DNA from: Sphingomonas sp. Leaf21
GTDB taxonomy: Bacteria > Pseudomonadota > Alphaproteobacteria > Sphingomonadales > Sphingomonadaceae
Direction of reading: 5' to 3'
Assembly (NCBI RefSeq): GCF_916858675.1
Contig: NZ_CAKASM010000003.1
Span: 62,001 to 126,000, forward strand
DNA length: 64,000 bases
The position numbers were made by a program, and so were the translations under genes. Numbering within the stretch: position 1 is the first letter of the stretch; each line of letters opens with the position of its first letter. Below, piece after piece: positions 52,570 through 62,512 of this stretch. The notes below the pieces were generated by a model. The model had not been told where the DNA came from and made no database searches. It saw only the letters and a program-made list of their open reading frames with translations.

Positions 52570-52621
52570 CCTGCGTTCTTCGGCCTCGGCGCCGGGCCCA
52601 TTGCCCGGCCTGTATCCGTGG

Positions 52622-53116
52622 TTAAGTATGCTGGAAGGGGTTAAATATCGGTTCCCGCAGGATCAGCAGCGTGGCGATGGCGATGGCGACGCCGTAAGGT
52701 ACTTCGATCGCGGCCGCTTCCTCGGGCCCCCCGGCGCGACGCAGGCGATGATCGACGAGCATCAGCAGCGTGATCGCCCCGCCCGCGATCGACATGGTCA
52801 GCAGCATCCGGAACAGCGACGGCAAGGGCAGCCACAGCGCGATCGCCGCGATCATCTTCACGTCGCCGCCGCCCATCATCCCGATGCGAAACGCCTGCGC
52901 GAACAGGAAGAACACGGCGATCGCGACGCCCAGCATCAACGCCATGTCGGGCCAGACGGCCAGCCCCGCCGCCCACCACCAGAGCGGGGCGAGCAGCGCG
53001 ATGGCGATGTTCTTGCGATCGGCGATCTCGCGGGTCCGCGCGTCCTCGATCCCCGCCGATAGCAGCAGCAGGAAGAGCGCGACGAGCAGGGCGATGCGGA
53101 CAATGGTCCATTCCAT
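52622..53116 (-). CDS. cpaA: Prepilin peptidase CpaA (A24 family)
   Basis: 164 aa, six hydrophobic segments. The two catalytic aspartates of TadV-type peptidases are visible: Asp in AGIEDARTREI (about residue 25) and GGGDVKM (about residue 83). Removes the leader from Flp-type pilins and TadE/F pseudopilins. First gene of the visible operon, 52 bp before cpaB. No flp pilin gene precedes it; the next gene upstream is divergent. Confidence 0.92.
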   Translation of the reverse strand: MEWTIVRIALLVALFLLLLSAGIEDARTREIADRKNIAIALLAPLWWWAAGLAVWPDMALMLGVAIAVFFLFAQAFRIGMMGGGDVKMIAAIALWLPLPSLFRMLLTMSIAGGAITLLMLVDHRLRRAGGPEEAAAIEVPYGVAIAIATLLILREPIFNPFQHT

Positions 53117-53166
53117 GCGACAACGCCCTAGACGGCAGGGCTTTCGAAACCGTAACCGGGACGCGG

Positions 53167-54102
53167 ATGATCGACAGCCTTTCCCTTCGCCGAACCTTCC
53201 CCGCCGAGGCGCGGGTGACGCGGTGGACCGCCCCCGATGGCTGGGACCATCGCCGATTCGACTGGGCGGCGGCGCGACCCGTCGGGCGACTGCTGTTCCA
53301 GACCGGACGTGCCGATGTCGTCGAGAAATATCTGGAGGTCTTCGCGCATCTGGTCGCCAGCGGCTGGAGCGTCACCGCCTTCGACTGGCGCGGGCAGGGG
53401 GGATCGGGGCGGCTGCTCGTCGACCGCCATGTCGGGCATGGCGGCGACTTTTCGACTCTGGTCGCCGATTTGCGCGCCTTCTGGGACGAATGGCACGGCG
53501 AGGACGGGGGCGGTCGGCCGCATGTCCTGCTCGGCCATTCGATGGGCGGGCATCTTGCGCTGCGTGCGGTGGTCGAGGACATGGTCGCGCCCGACGCTTT
53601 GATCCTGGTCGCACCGATGCTGGGCCTGCGCCTGCCGACCGGCGCACTGCTGGGCGCGGGGATCATCGGGGCGATGAACCTGCTCGGTCGGGGCGAGCGA
53701 TCGATCTGGCGCGCGGGCCAGGAGCCGGGCGTCCACACCCGCCAGCGCAACCTGACCCATGATGTCGAACGGTTCGAGGACGAGGCCTATTGGTATGGCC
53801 AGTCGCCCGATCTGGCGCTCGGGCCGCCGAGTTGGGGCTGGTTGCGATCGGCGGCGCGGTCGACGCGCGCGCTGCTCCGCGATCCACGGCTCGACCGTAT
53901 GTCGGTGCCGACGCTGATGCTGGTGGCCGAGGCCGACCGGCTGGTCGATCCGCGCTGTGCCTTGCGGGTCGCCGCGCGGATCGGGGCGCAGGTCGAGCGA
54001 TTCGGGCCGGAGGCGGCGCACGAGCTGCTGCGCGAGGTCGACCCGGTCCGCCTCCGCGCGCTGGCGGCGATCGATGACTTTCTGGCGCGGGCCGCCGCGT
54101 GA
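53167..54102 (+). CDS. Alpha/beta hydrolase (lysophospholipase/monoacylglycerol lipase-like)
   Basis: 311 aa, no signal peptide. Nucleophile elbow GHSMGGHLALRAV (Ser about 121), oxyanion region FQTGRADVVEKYLEVFAHLV and FDWRGQGGSGRL; acid Asp likely in LMLVAEADRLVDPR; His in PEAAHELLRE. Pattern fits the PldB/MGLL group. Its stop overlaps the next gene by 4 bp. Confidence 0.87.
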   Translation: MIDSLSLRRTFPAEARVTRWTAPDGWDHRRFDWAAARPVGRLLFQTGRADVVEKYLEVFAHLVASGWSVTAFDWRGQGGSGRLLVDRHVGHGGDFSTLVADLRAFWDEWHGEDGGGRPHVLLGHSMGGHLALRAVVEDMVAPDALILVAPMLGLRLPTGALLGAGIIGAMNLLGRGERSIWRAGQEPGVHTRQRNLTHDVERFEDEAYWYGQSPDLALGPPSWGWLRSAARSTRALLRDPRLDRMSVPTLMLVAEADRLVDPRCALRVAARIGAQVERFGPEAAHELLREVDPVRLRALAAIDDFLARAAA

Positions 54103-55184
54103 CCTACGATATCGCGATCATCGGCGCGGGCATGGCGGGCGCCAGCCTTGCCGCGGCGATCGGGTCGCGCGCGCGGGTCGTGCTGATCGAGGCGGAGGAC
54201 ATGCCCGGCCGACACGCCACGGGACGGTCGGCGGCTTTCTGGTCGGAAACCTATGGCGGACCGGCGGTACAGCCGCTGACCACCGCCTCTGGCCCGGCGC
54301 TTCGTGACGGCGGCTATCTGACGCCGCTCGGCTCGCTGCATATCGGGCGGGCGGAAGACGGCGCGCGGATCGAGCGGCTGCTGGCCGATTTCGCAGGGAC
54401 CGGCGTGGCCCTGTCCCCTGTTGATCCCGCCACGCACGTCCCCGACCTGCGCCCCCAATGGTGCCTGGGCGTGTGGGAGCCGAGTTGCGCCTATATCGAC
54501 GTCGCCGCGCTTCATGCCGATTATCTGGCGGCGGCGAAGGCGGCGGGCGCGGTCGTGCTGACCGACGCCGCACTGCTGACGGCCGAGCGACGCGACGGCG
54601 CATGGCGGCTGGCGACCCGGGCCGGGCCTGTCGCGGCATCCTTGCTGGTCAACGCCGCCGGAGCCTGGGCGGATCGGGTCGCCGAAATGGCCTGCGTCGC
54701 GCCGGTCGGTATCACCCCCTATCGCCGCACCATGGTCCAGTTGCGCACCGATCCGCCCGCTCCGGCACGCCTGCCGCATGTCGTGGACATAGCGGGCGGC
54801 TTCTATTTCAAGCCGGAGACGGGGGGACGGCTGTGGCTGACCCCGCATGACGAGACGCCGAGCGTTCCTTGCGATATCGCGCCCGAGGAATGGGACGTGG
54901 CGGTGGCGATCGACCGGCTGGAGCAGGTCGTCGACTGGCGCGTCGACGCGGTCGAGCGTCGCTGGGCAGGCTTGCGCAGCTTCGCGCCCGACCGTGTGCC
55001 GGTCTATGGCTACGATCCGAGGGTGCCGGGCTTCTTCTGGTGCGCGGGGCAGGGCGGTTTCGGTATCCAGACCGCTCCTGCGGCGGCGGCGATGGCGGCG
55101 GCGCTGTTGCTGGGGGAGGGGGGCGTTCCCGAGGCGATCGATCCCGGACGCTACGACGTGGGGCGTTTCCCGGCCCGGTCCTGA
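54099..55184 (+). CDS. FAD-dependent D-amino-acid dehydrogenase-like oxidoreductase
   Basis: 361 aa. Rossmann FAD motif IAIIGAGMAGASLAAAIGSR at residues 5-24, then EAEDMPGRHATGRSAAFWSE and TYGG, very like DauA (D-arginine dehydrogenase) family proteins. Further VNAAGAWADRVAEMACVAPV and WCAGQGGFGIQTAPAAA at the FAD-closing end. Substrate unknown; DauA oxidises D-arginine and other D-amino acids. Overlaps the hydrolase gene, so co-translated. Confidence 0.85.
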   Translation: MTYDIAIIGAGMAGASLAAAIGSRARVVLIEAEDMPGRHATGRSAAFWSETYGGPAVQPLTTASGPALRDGGYLTPLGSLHIGRAEDGARIERLLADFAGTGVALSPVDPATHVPDLRPQWCLGVWEPSCAYIDVAALHADYLAAAKAAGAVVLTDAALLTAERRDGAWRLATRAGPVAASLLVNAAGAWADRVAEMACVAPVGITPYRRTMVQLRTDPPAPARLPHVVDIAGGFYFKPETGGRLWLTPHDETPSVPCDIAPEEWDVAVAIDRLEQVVDWRVDAVERRWAGLRSFAPDRVPVYGYDPRVPGFFWCAGQGGFGIQTAPAAAAMAAALLLGEGGVPEAIDPGRYDVGRFPARS

Positions 55185-55188
55185 TGGG

Positions 55189-55800
55189 TCAGCCGACCGG
55201 CCTGGGCACGCCCGCGGTAACGGTCGTGCCCGTCGCGTCGGGGATGAAGGTCACCGGCACCTCGACATTCCGACCGCAGGCCGCGACATACCACGTCTCG
55301 CGCCAGGCCCGGCGCGCGGTGTCGGTGACCCCGTCATAGCGCGTATGCCGCACGTGAGGCGTCGCACAACCCGGCGCGGCGGCCTGGGCGGCGACACGGA
55401 CATAGCGCAGCGCATCGGCTTGCAACGTCAGGTTCGCGTGGGTGTCTCCCGGAACGGCGACGATGCTTACGATCTTCTCGTTCGGCTGGCCTTCGAAGAA
55501 GATGTTGATGGTCGTGTCGTTGCCGCACCCTCGAACCGGAAAACTCTGCTTCCATGCGCCGGATATGGGATAGCCATCGGCTGCGAACGCGGGTGGTGAC
55601 AGGACGGATACGGTCGATGCCGGAGCGACCAGCGCGGGACAGCGCTGGAACACATCGGCTGGCAGCGCGGCGAAAAGGCGCTGGATATTGGCCTGGTAGC
55701 CGGATGACAGGACAAGGGTCTGAAGCTGGGCCGAAGGCTGTGGCACGGGCGTGTCGCCGGAGGCGACGAGCGCAAGGGCGATGACTGCATTGATCGGCAA
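55189..55800 (-). CDS. Secreted hypothetical protein
   Basis: 203 aa. Short hydrophobic N-terminus MPINAVIALALVASGDTPVP. Four or five cysteines in the mature region (RCPALV, RGCGND, PGCATP, AACGRN) suggest disulfides in the periplasm. Strand-like motifs TINIFFEGQPNEKIVSIVAV and AWRETWYVAACGRNVEVPVT. No family recognised. Convergent with the FAD gene, almost touching it. Confidence 0.7.
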   Translation of the reverse strand: MPINAVIALALVASGDTPVPQPSAQLQTLVLSSGYQANIQRLFAALPADVFQRCPALVAPASTVSVLSPPAFAADGYPISGAWKQSFPVRGCGNDTTINIFFEGQPNEKIVSIVAVPGDTHANLTLQADALRYVRVAAQAAAPGCATPHVRHTRYDGVTDTARRAWRETWYVAACGRNVEVPVTFIPDATGTTVTAGVPRPVG

Positions 55801-55865
55801 AACACGTCCCCTTCCTCACCCCGATCGGGCCGTCTGGCCCGGTCGTTATCCGCCCAGGCCCCCGC

Positions 55866-56303
55866 TTACCGCCTGAACGTCTCCGCCGCGTCGCTCGCCA
55901 GCTTGTCGGCGCGTTCATTGTCCGGGTGGCCCGCATGGCCCTTGACCCATTTCCATTCGATCTGGTGCCGCTCCGCCGCCGCGACCAACGCCTGCCAGAG
56001 TTCGGCGTTCTTGACCGGCTTCTTGTCCGCCGTGCGCCAGCCGTTGCGCTTCCAGCCATGGATCCACTTGGTCAGCCCGTCCATGACATAGCGGCTGTCG
56101 GTCGACAGGGTCACCGCGCAAGGACGTTTCAACGCGTTCAGCGCCTCGATCGCGGCCATCAGCTCCATGCGGTTGTTGGTGGTCAGCGGCTCGCCGCCCG
56201 ACAATTCCTTTTCGTGGGTGCCCGAGCGGATCAGCGCGCCCCAGCCGCCGGGGCCGGGATTGCCCTTGCATGCGCCGTCGGTGGCGATCTCGACCGGAGT
56301 CAC
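55866..56303 (-). CDS. rnhA: Ribonuclease HI
   Basis: 145 aa. Degrades RNA in RNA-DNA hybrids. Catalytic DEDD set: Asp in [18 protein letters not shown], Glu in [13 protein letters not shown], Asp in [19 protein letters not shown] and Asp in [19 protein letters not shown] 56303 overlaps the thrB stop (GTGA). rnhA behind thrB and ispH is a frequent alphaproteobacterial order. Confidence 0.96.
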   Translation of the reverse strand: MTPVEIATDGACKGNPGPGGWGALIRSGTHEKELSGGEPLTTNNRMELMAAIEALNALKRPCAVTLSTDSRYVMDGLTKWIHGWKRNGWRTADKKPVKNAELWQALVAAAERHQIEWKWVKGHAGHPDNERADKLASDAAETFRR

Positions 56304-57253
56304 AGCCCCGCCTTCCCGTCGCGATAGGCCAGATAGCGCCGCCAATAGGCCAGCGGATCCTTGCGCGTCACCAGCGCGTCCGCAGGCGTGTTGAGCCAGT
56401 CCCAGGCCCGCGACAGCGCGAAGCGCAGGCACGCGCCCATGGCGAGGCGGGCAAAGCTTGCGCGTTCGGCATCGGACAAGGGGAAGTGTCGGCCATATCC
56501 CGCGATCAGCGCCGCGCCGATCTCGGGCGCATAGGCCTTCCCGCTCGCATCGAAGCTCCACGCCGAGTGCATGACCGCGAGGTCGTAGACGCGGAAATCG
56601 GTGCAGGCGAAGTAGAAGTCGATCAGCCCCGTCACGCGGTCGCCGAGCACCAGCACATTGTCGGGGAACAGGTCGGCATGGACGACGCACGTGTCGAGCG
56701 CCTGCGCGTCCCAGCCGTCCAGCACCGAGTCGAGCGCCTCGCCCATCGCATCGTGCAGGCCGGGCTGGATGCGATCGAGGTCGCGCCCGCATTGCGCGAA
56801 CAGCGGGCGCCAGCTCGCGTGCCCCATCGAGTTGGCGCGGCTCTGCGCAAAGTCCGCGACCGCGCGGTGCATCGCGCCCATCGCCTCCGCCGCCGCCAGC
56901 GCCTGCGCCGGGGTGGGATGCGAGAGCGATACGCCGGTCAGGAACTGGATCAGGCAGGCGGGGCGTCCCGCCAGCGTCTGAATCTCGACCCCGTCCCGAT
57001 CCTTGATCGCGGGCGGCACGGGCAAGCCCTTGGCGGCCAGGTGATCGAGCAGCGCGAGGAAGAAGGGCAGGTCGCCCGCCGCCACCCGCTTTTCGTACAG
57101 CGTCAGGATGAACCGCGCGGTCGTGGTGTCGACCAGATAGTTGCTGTTCTCGACGCCCTCCGCGATCCCCTTGGCGGAGATCAGCTCGCCCACGTCATAG
57201 CGCGCCAGAAACGCGGACAGCGCCTCGGCCGAAACCTGCGTATAGACCGCCAT
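56300..57253 (-). CDS. thrB: Homoserine kinase, ThrB2 (APH-fold) type
   Basis: 317 aa. Phosphorylates L-homoserine in threonine synthesis; aminoglycoside-phosphotransferase fold. Start [40 protein letters not shown], the catalytic loop [20 protein letters not shown] and [18 protein letters not shown]. Located 3 bp after ispH in the same operon. Confidence 0.94.
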   Translation of the reverse strand: MAVYTQVSAEALSAFLARYDVGELISAKGIAEGVENSNYLVDTTTARFILTLYEKRVAAGDLPFFLALLDHLAAKGLPVPPAIKDRDGVEIQTLAGRPACLIQFLTGVSLSHPTPAQALAAAEAMGAMHRAVADFAQSRANSMGHASWRPLFAQCGRDLDRIQPGLHDAMGEALDSVLDGWDAQALDTCVVHADLFPDNVLVLGDRVTGLIDFYFACTDFRVYDLAVMHSAWSFDASGKAYAPEIGAALIAGYGRHFPLSDAERASFARLAMGACLRFALSRAWDWLNTPADALVTRKDPLAYWRRYLAYRDGKAGL

Positions 57254-57256
57254 GGT

Positions 57257-58213
57257 TCAGGCGGCCGCTTCCAGCCCGCGGGGCAGCTTGAAGGCGATGG
57301 TCTCGCGCGTGGTTTCCTCCTCGCGCTCGCTGACCGCGAAACGCTCCGACAGGCGCTCGACCAGTTCGCGGACCAGCAGCTCGGGCGCGGAGGCTCCGGC
57401 GGTCAGGCCGAGCGTCCTGACGCCGTCGAGGAAGGCCCAGTCGAGATCGGCGGCGCGCTGGATCAGCTGCGCGCGCTTGCCCGCGCGTTCGGCCACTTCG
57501 ACCAGGCGAAGCGAGTTGGAGGAATTGGGTGCGCCGATCACCAGCACCGCGTCGCATTCCGCCGCGATCGCCTTGACCGCCGCCTGGCGATTGGAGGTGG
57601 CGTAGCAGATGTCCTCGCCGCGCGGCGCCAGGATATTGGGGAAACGCCGGTGCAGCGCCTCGACGATCGCGGCGGTGTCGTCGACCGACAGCGTGGTCTG
57701 GGTCAGGAAGGCGAGATTGTCGGCGTCGGCGGGCGTGAAGGCGTCCACATCCTCGACCGTCTCGACCAGCGACATCGCGCCCTTGGGCACTTGTCCGAAG
57801 GTGCCGATGACCTCGGGGTGTCCGGCATGGCCGATGAAGACGATGTGGCGCCCCATCTCGACCAGCCGTTCGGCCTGGCGATGTACCTTGGAGACGAGCG
57901 GGCAGGTGGCGTCCAGATATTCCAGGCCCCGGCTCTCGGCGTCGGCGGGCACCGACTTGGGTACGCCGTGCGCGGAGAAGACGACATGCGCGTTGGGCGG
58001 CACCTCGTTCAGTTCCTCGACGAAGATCGCGCCCTTGGCCTTCAGGCTGTCGACCACGAACTTGTTGTGGACGATCTCGTGCCGGACATAGACCGGCGCG
58101 CCATGCTTCTCGATCGCCAGCTCCACGATGCGGATGGCGCGGTCGACACCGGCGCAGAAGCCGCGCGGGGCGGCGATCAACAGGTCGAGCGGCGGCTTCA
58201 GCGTATCGGTCAT
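57257..58213 (-). CDS. ispH: 4-hydroxy-3-methylbut-2-enyl diphosphate reductase
   Basis: Last step of the MEP isoprenoid pathway, forming IPP and DMAPP; 318 aa. Three cluster cysteines: [28 protein letters not shown] and the third expected in the last third, near [20 protein letters not shown]. His residues in [13 protein letters not shown] and [11 protein letters not shown]. First gene of ispH-thrB-rnhA. Confidence 0.96.
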   Translation of the reverse strand: MTDTLKPPLDLLIAAPRGFCAGVDRAIRIVELAIEKHGAPVYVRHEIVHNKFVVDSLKAKGAIFVEELNEVPPNAHVVFSAHGVPKSVPADAESRGLEYLDATCPLVSKVHRQAERLVEMGRHIVFIGHAGHPEVIGTFGQVPKGAMSLVETVEDVDAFTPADADNLAFLTQTTLSVDDTAAIVEALHRRFPNILAPRGEDICYATSNRQAAVKAIAAECDAVLVIGAPNSSNSLRLVEVAERAGKRAQLIQRAADLDWAFLDGVRTLGLTAGASAPELLVRELVERLSERFAVSEREEETTRETIAFKLPRGLEAAA

Positions 58214-58314
58214 GAGGCGGCTCTACGCCATTGCTTGCGCGCGTCCAACCCGGTTCCTATGCTGGCGGCCAAACCGGCATCCTGCTTCGGCATCCAGAAT
58301 AGGCGTTTCGACCT

Positions 58315-58953
58315 GTGAAAGCATCGCTCCTCGTTCCCGTAGCCCTTGCGCTCGTTCTCGGCGGTTGCGCCCGCACCGGTGAGATCGACGCGTCGGGCGG
58401 CATCACCGCCGTGCGCTCGGCCTGCCCGGTGGTCGGAGTCGCGGCGGGCACGGGCGACATCACGCTGTTCAAGACGCCGGGTGCCACCGACGAACGCTCG
58501 ATCGACCTGATCGCCAACATGACCAATGTCCGGGGCAATTGCGCGGATTCGGGCGCGGACATCGTCACCACCGTGACCTTCGATGTCGAGGCGCGGCGCA
58601 CCGACACGACGGCGGCGCGCGACGTCGTTCTGCCCTATTATATCGCGATCGTGCGCGGCGGGACGAACGTCGTCGCCAAGCGGGTCAGCCGCGTCAACGT
58701 GCATTTCGACGCCGGCCAGGCGCGCGGGCAGGTGGCGGGCGAAGCCTCCACGACGATCTCGCGCGCGGCCGCGACGCTGCCCGACGACGTGCGCGAAAAG
58801 CTGACCCGCCGGCGCAAGGCGGGCGATGAGGATGCGGCGGTCGATCCGCTGACCAACCCCGCAGTGCGCCAGGCCGTGGCGAGCGCCAGCTTCGAGGCAC
58901 TGGTCGGTTTCCAGCTGACCGACGCGCAGTTGCGCTACAACGCGACTCGGTGA
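58315..58953 (+). CDS. Putative lipoprotein of unknown function
   Basis: 212 aa from GTG 58315. Signal MKASLLVPVALALVLGGC with lipobox LGGC. The mature part looks like a beta-rich domain (IDLIANMTNVRGNCADSGAD, IVTTVTFDVEARRTD, YYIAIVRGGTNVVAKRV), then RKAGDEDAAVDPLTNPAVRQ and FQLTDAQLRYN. Divergent from ispH. No partner; function unknown. Confidence 0.75.
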   Translation: MKASLLVPVALALVLGGCARTGEIDASGGITAVRSACPVVGVAAGTGDITLFKTPGATDERSIDLIANMTNVRGNCADSGADIVTTVTFDVEARRTDTTAARDVVLPYYIAIVRGGTNVVAKRVSRVNVHFDAGQARGQVAGEASTTISRAAATLPDDVREKLTRRRKAGDEDAAVDPLTNPAVRQAVASASFEALVGFQLTDAQLRYNATR

Positions 58954-58965
58954 TCTTCGGCCTGT

Positions 58966-59020
58966 TCCTCCCCATCTAAGATGGGGAGGGGGACCGCCGC
59001 GAAGCGGTGGTGGAGGGGCA
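58966..59020. repeat. Palindromic repeat family B, copy 3 (single unit)
   Basis: CCTCCCCATCTAAGATGGGG, AGGGGGACCGCCGCGAAGCG, GTGGTGGAGGGGC: the shortest and cleanest copy, useful as reference for the family. It lies at the start of the 442-bp gap before gcvT, which also contains the glycine riboswitch. Confidence 0.75.
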
Positions 59021-59136
59021 TGGCCCCCAGCTTTCCACATCTTTGCGCCCCGCCTGGCCGTTCCCCGATTGACTTGAAACCACCTGCCCGGCAGAGGGCG
59101 CGGTGTCGATGTCGGACATATCCGGCATAGGCGCGC

Positions 59137-59334
59137 GCGGGAGAGCGTCGGGTTCATCTTTCAGGTGACGAAACCCGGCCGCCGAAGGAGCAACCACCCC
59201 GGAATCTCTCAGGCAAACGGGACCGCGATCGCCATCGACACTCTGGAAAGCGCGCGTCGGCCCCGGGTCGTCGCGCCACCGAAGGGGTAAGCCGGAATTT
59301 CCGGCGAAAGCTCTCAGGTTCCGTGACAGAGGGG
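59137..59334 (+). promoter_or_regulatory. Tandem glycine riboswitch
   Basis: Two glycine aptamers in a row. The first begins CGGGAGAG and has the core GCCGAAGGAGCAA (59181-59193), CTCTCAGGCAAA and GGACCG; the second has CCACCGAAGGGGTAAGC near 59277-59293, CTCTCAGGTTCCGTGACAGA. The short linker holds ACTCTGGAAAG. Placed 60 bp before gcvT; expected to turn the gcv operon on when glycine is high. Both aptamer cores look intact, so binding should be normal for tandem types. Confidence 0.95.
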
Positions 59335-59395
59335 GATCGTATCGGGTAGGAGACGCACGTCCCTAGCCGACACCCTTTTGACGGAGACCGGCCCC

Positions 59396-60571
59396 GTGAG
59401 CGACACCGCAGACCTGAATGTAGAAGACGCCCCCGAGGGTCAGGAGATCATCCAGACGCTGCCGCTGGACGCCTGGCACCGGGCGCGCGGGGGGCGGATG
59501 GTCCCGTTCGCGGGCTATCACATGCCCGTCCAGTATGAAGGCATCATGGCCGAGCATCTCTGGACCCGCGAGTCGGCCGGGCTGTTCGACGTCAGCCATA
59601 TGGGGCAGGTGGTCTTCACCGGCGAGAACGGCCTGGGCCCGGTCATCGCCGCGCTGGAAAAGGTCCTGCCGGGCGATATCACCGGCCTTGGCGATCGCAA
59701 GAACCGCTATTCGCTGCTGCTCAACGAAGAGGGCGGCATCCTCGACGACCTGATGGTGACGAAGCGCACGCTCGACGGCGCCGAGGAGCTTTACATGGTC
59801 GTCAACGGCGCGACCAAATATGACGATATCGCCTATCTGCTCGACTTCATCCCCGACGATGCGACGCTGAACCTGCTCGACGAGCAGGCGCTGCTGGCGC
59901 TCCAGGGGCCGAAGGCGGTCGACGCGCTGTCGCGGATCGTGCCGGGCGTCGAGGCACTGGTGTTCATGACCGCCGCCGACTTCAGCTGGAACGACGTGCC
60001 GCTGTGGACCAGCCGCTCGGGCTATACCGGCGAGGATGGTTACGAAATCTCGATCCCGGCCGAACATGCGGCCGCCTTCGCCGACCTGCTTTGCGAGCAG
60101 GCGGAAGTGAAGCCGATCGGTCTGGGCGCGCGCGACTCGCTGCGCCTGGAGGCGGGGCTGCCGCTCTATGGCCATGACCTCGACCCAGAGACGACGCCGG
60201 TGATGGCCGATCTGGGCTTCGCGCTCGCCAAGAAGCGTCGCGAGGCGGCCGACTTCCTGGGCGCCGGGCGTATCCTCGCCGAGCGCGAGAACGGCCCCGC
60301 CGTCAAGCGCGTCGGCCTGACCGTCGCGGGCCGCCAGCCGGTGCGCGAGGGCGCGTCGGTGGTCGCCGAGGACGGATCGGTCATCGGCCGCGTGACCAGC
60401 GGCGGCTTCGCCCCCTCGATGGGCGCGCCGATCGCCATGGCTTATGTGCCGACCGGGCTGGCGACGCCCGGCACGACCCTCAAACTGCTTCAACGCGGCA
60501 AGACGCATGACGCCACCGTCACGGCGATGCCGTTCGTCCCCCATCGTTACGTTCGTTCAGGAGCCAAGTGA
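59396..60571 (+). CDS. gcvT: Glycine cleavage system T protein (aminomethyltransferase)
   Basis: 391 aa from GTG 59396, with GGAG nine bases upstream; a TTG at 59378 has no ribosome binding site. Transfers the methylene group from the H-protein arm to tetrahydrofolate. Motifs: [55 protein letters not shown] and [20 protein letters not shown]. Directly overlaps gcvH. Confidence 0.96.
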   Translation: MSDTADLNVEDAPEGQEIIQTLPLDAWHRARGGRMVPFAGYHMPVQYEGIMAEHLWTRESAGLFDVSHMGQVVFTGENGLGPVIAALEKVLPGDITGLGDRKNRYSLLLNEEGGILDDLMVTKRTLDGAEELYMVVNGATKYDDIAYLLDFIPDDATLNLLDEQALLALQGPKAVDALSRIVPGVEALVFMTAADFSWNDVPLWTSRSGYTGEDGYEISIPAEHAAAFADLLCEQAEVKPIGLGARDSLRLEAGLPLYGHDLDPETTPVMADLGFALAKKRREAADFLGAGRILAERENGPAVKRVGLTVAGRQPVREGASVVAEDGSVIGRVTSGGFAPSMGAPIAMAYVPTGLATPGTTLKLLQRGKTHDATVTAMPFVPHRYVRSGAK

Positions 60572-60573
60572 CC

Positions 60574-60945
60574 ATGAGCCGCTATTTCACCGAAGATCAT
60601 GAGTGGATCGACGTCGACGGTGATGTCGGCACGGTCGGCATCTCCGATTACGCGCAGGGCGCGCTGGGCGATATCGTGTTCGTCGACGTGCCCGAGGAAG
60701 GCCGCGCGCTGTCCAAGGGCGACGAGGCCGCGGTGGTCGAGTCGGTCAAGGCCGCGTCGGACGTGTACGCGCCGGTGTCGGGCGCCGTGGTCGAGGGCAA
60801 TGCCCAGCTCGCCGACGAACCCGCGCTGGTGAACAGCGATCCGGAGGGCGAGGGCTGGTTCTTCAAGATCACGCTGTCGGACGCGTCGGAGCTGGACGCC
60901 CTGATGGACGAAACCGCCTACGCCGCGTTCGTCGCCAAGCTGTGA
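60574..60945 (+). CDS. gcvH: Glycine cleavage system H protein
   Basis: Lipoyl carrier, 123 aa from ATG 60574 (an in-frame GTG 60568 overlaps the gcvT stop). [40 protein letters not shown], and the lipoylated Lys in [17 protein letters not shown] (about residue 60). C-terminal [11 protein letters not shown]. The next gene is 199 bp away because of a REPIN-like insertion. Confidence 0.96.
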   Translation: MSRYFTEDHEWIDVDGDVGTVGISDYAQGALGDIVFVDVPEEGRALSKGDEAAVVESVKAASDVYAPVSGAVVEGNAQLADEPALVNSDPEGEGWFFKITLSDASELDALMDETAYAAFVAKL

Positions 60946-60985
60946 TCTGATGCCCCTCCCTGCATAGGGTAGGGGCCTTCTTCCT

Positions 60986-61093
60986 CCCCTCCCGCAGGCG
61001 GGAGGGGTCGGGGGAGGGGACTCGCTCTCCTCCAGCGCCATCGCCTGCCGAAGCCGGGTGCCCTCCCCCGGCCCCTCCCGCCTGCGGGAGGGG
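60986..61093. repeat. REPIN-like repeat pair inside the gcv operon, copy 6, tail-in
   Basis: CCCCTCCCGCAGGCGGGAGG-GGTCGGGGGAGGGG, spacer of about 35 bp, GCCCTCCCCCGGCCCCTCCC-GCCTGCGGGAGGGG. Sits between gcvH and gcvPA and may fold in the mRNA. The ribosome binding site of gcvPA (GGAGGGCGGAG) lies after it. Confidence 0.82.
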
Positions 61094-61144
61094 AGAAGAA
61101 GAAGCCCTCCGCTCGGCGGCGGGGGCGAAGAGGAGGGCGGAGAA

Positions 61145-62512
61145 ATGGAACGCATGCGCTACCTGCCCCTTACCTCTTCCGATCGGGCCGAGATGCTCTC
61201 GGTCATCGGCGCGGGCTCGGTCGACGACCTGTTCGTCGACGTGCCCGAATCCGCGCGCCTGTCCGGCCCCATCGAGGGGCTGCCCAACCACGCGTCCGAA
61301 CTGGCGGTCGAGCGGCACATGACCGCGCTCGCCCGCAAGAACATGGTCGCGGGCGACGTGCCCTTCTTCCTGGGCTGCGGCGCGTATCGCCATCATGTCC
61401 CCGCCAGCGTCGATCACCTGATCCAGCGCGGCGAGTTCCTGACCGCCTACACGCCCTATCAGCCGGAAATCGCGCAGGGCACATTGCAGATGCTGTTCGA
61501 GTTCCAGACGCAGGTCGCGCGTCTGCTCGGCACCGATGTCGCCAACGCCTCCATGTACGACGGCTCGACCGCCTGCTGGGAAGCGATCGGCATGGCGCGG
61601 CGCATCACCAAGAAGGCCAAGGCGATCCTGTCGTCGGGCCTGCACCCGCATTATGTTTCGGTCGCCAGGACGATGGCCAAATATACCGGCGACACGCTGG
61701 AGACGGCCGCGCCCGTCCTGACCGCCGAGACCGATATCGACCAGATGATCGCGGCGATCGACGCCGACACGTCCTGTGTCGTGGTCCAGTATCCGGACAT
61801 TCTCGGCCGCATCGCCGACCTGACCCCGCTGGCGGAGGCCTGCCACGCCAAGAAGGCGCTGCTGATCGCGGTCGTGACCGAGCCGGTCGCGCTGGGCGCG
61901 ATCCGCTCGCCGGGCGAGATGGACGCCGATATCGTCGTCGGCGAAGGCCAGTCGCTGGGCGTCGGGCTTCAGTTCGGTGGCCCTTATGTGGGCCTGATGG
62001 GCTGCAAGGATAAGTATATCCGCCAGATGCCGGGCCGCTTCTGTGGCGAGACGGTGGACGCGGACGGCAAGCGCGGCTTCGTGCTGACGCTGTCGACGCG
62101 CGAGCAGCATATCCGCCGCGAAAAGGCGACGTCGAACATCTGTACCAACTCCGGTCTGTGTGCGCTCGCCTTCTCGATCCACATGACGCTGCTGGGCGAG
62201 GCGGGCCTGCGCCGCATGGCGGGGATCAACCACGCGAACGCCTGCCGCGCGGCCGATCGTCTGGCGAAGGTGCCGGGCGTCAAGCTGGTCAACGACACGT
62301 TCTTCAACGAGTTCACGCTGGATCTGGGTCGCGAGGCGCGGCCCATCGTGCGGACGCTCGCCGAGCGCGGCGTACTGGCGGGCGTGTCGCTCGGGCGGCT
62401 CTATCCGGGCGAGGAGGCTCTCGCGAACGGACTGGTGGTGGCGGTCACCGAGACGGTGACGGCGGAGGATATCGAGACGCTTGCCCAAGCGCTTGAGGAG
62501 GTGCTGGCATGA
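61145..62512 (+). CDS. gcvPA: Glycine dehydrogenase (decarboxylating), subunit 1
   Basis: 455 aa, N-terminal half of the P-protein in the two-subunit form. MRYLPLTSSDRAEMLSVIGA, FFLGCGAYRHHVPASVDHLI, TAYTPYQPEIAQGTLQMLFE, NASMYDGSTACWEAIGMA. This half lacks the PLP lysine. ATG 61145 has GGAGGGCGGAGAA upstream. Ends with the 4-bp overlap to gcvPB. Confidence 0.96.
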   Translation: MERMRYLPLTSSDRAEMLSVIGAGSVDDLFVDVPESARLSGPIEGLPNHASELAVERHMTALARKNMVAGDVPFFLGCGAYRHHVPASVDHLIQRGEFLTAYTPYQPEIAQGTLQMLFEFQTQVARLLGTDVANASMYDGSTACWEAIGMARRITKKAKAILSSGLHPHYVSVARTMAKYTGDTLETAAPVLTAETDIDQMIAAIDADTSCVVVQYPDILGRIADLTPLAEACHAKKALLIAVVTEPVALGAIRSPGEMDADIVVGEGQSLGVGLQFGGPYVGLMGCKDKYIRQMPGRFCGETVDADGKRGFVLTLSTREQHIRREKATSNICTNSGLCALAFSIHMTLLGEAGLRRMAGINHANACRAADRLAKVPGVKLVNDTFFNEFTLDLGREARPIVRTLAERGVLAGVSLGRLYPGEEALANGLVVAVTETVTAEDIETLAQALEEVLA

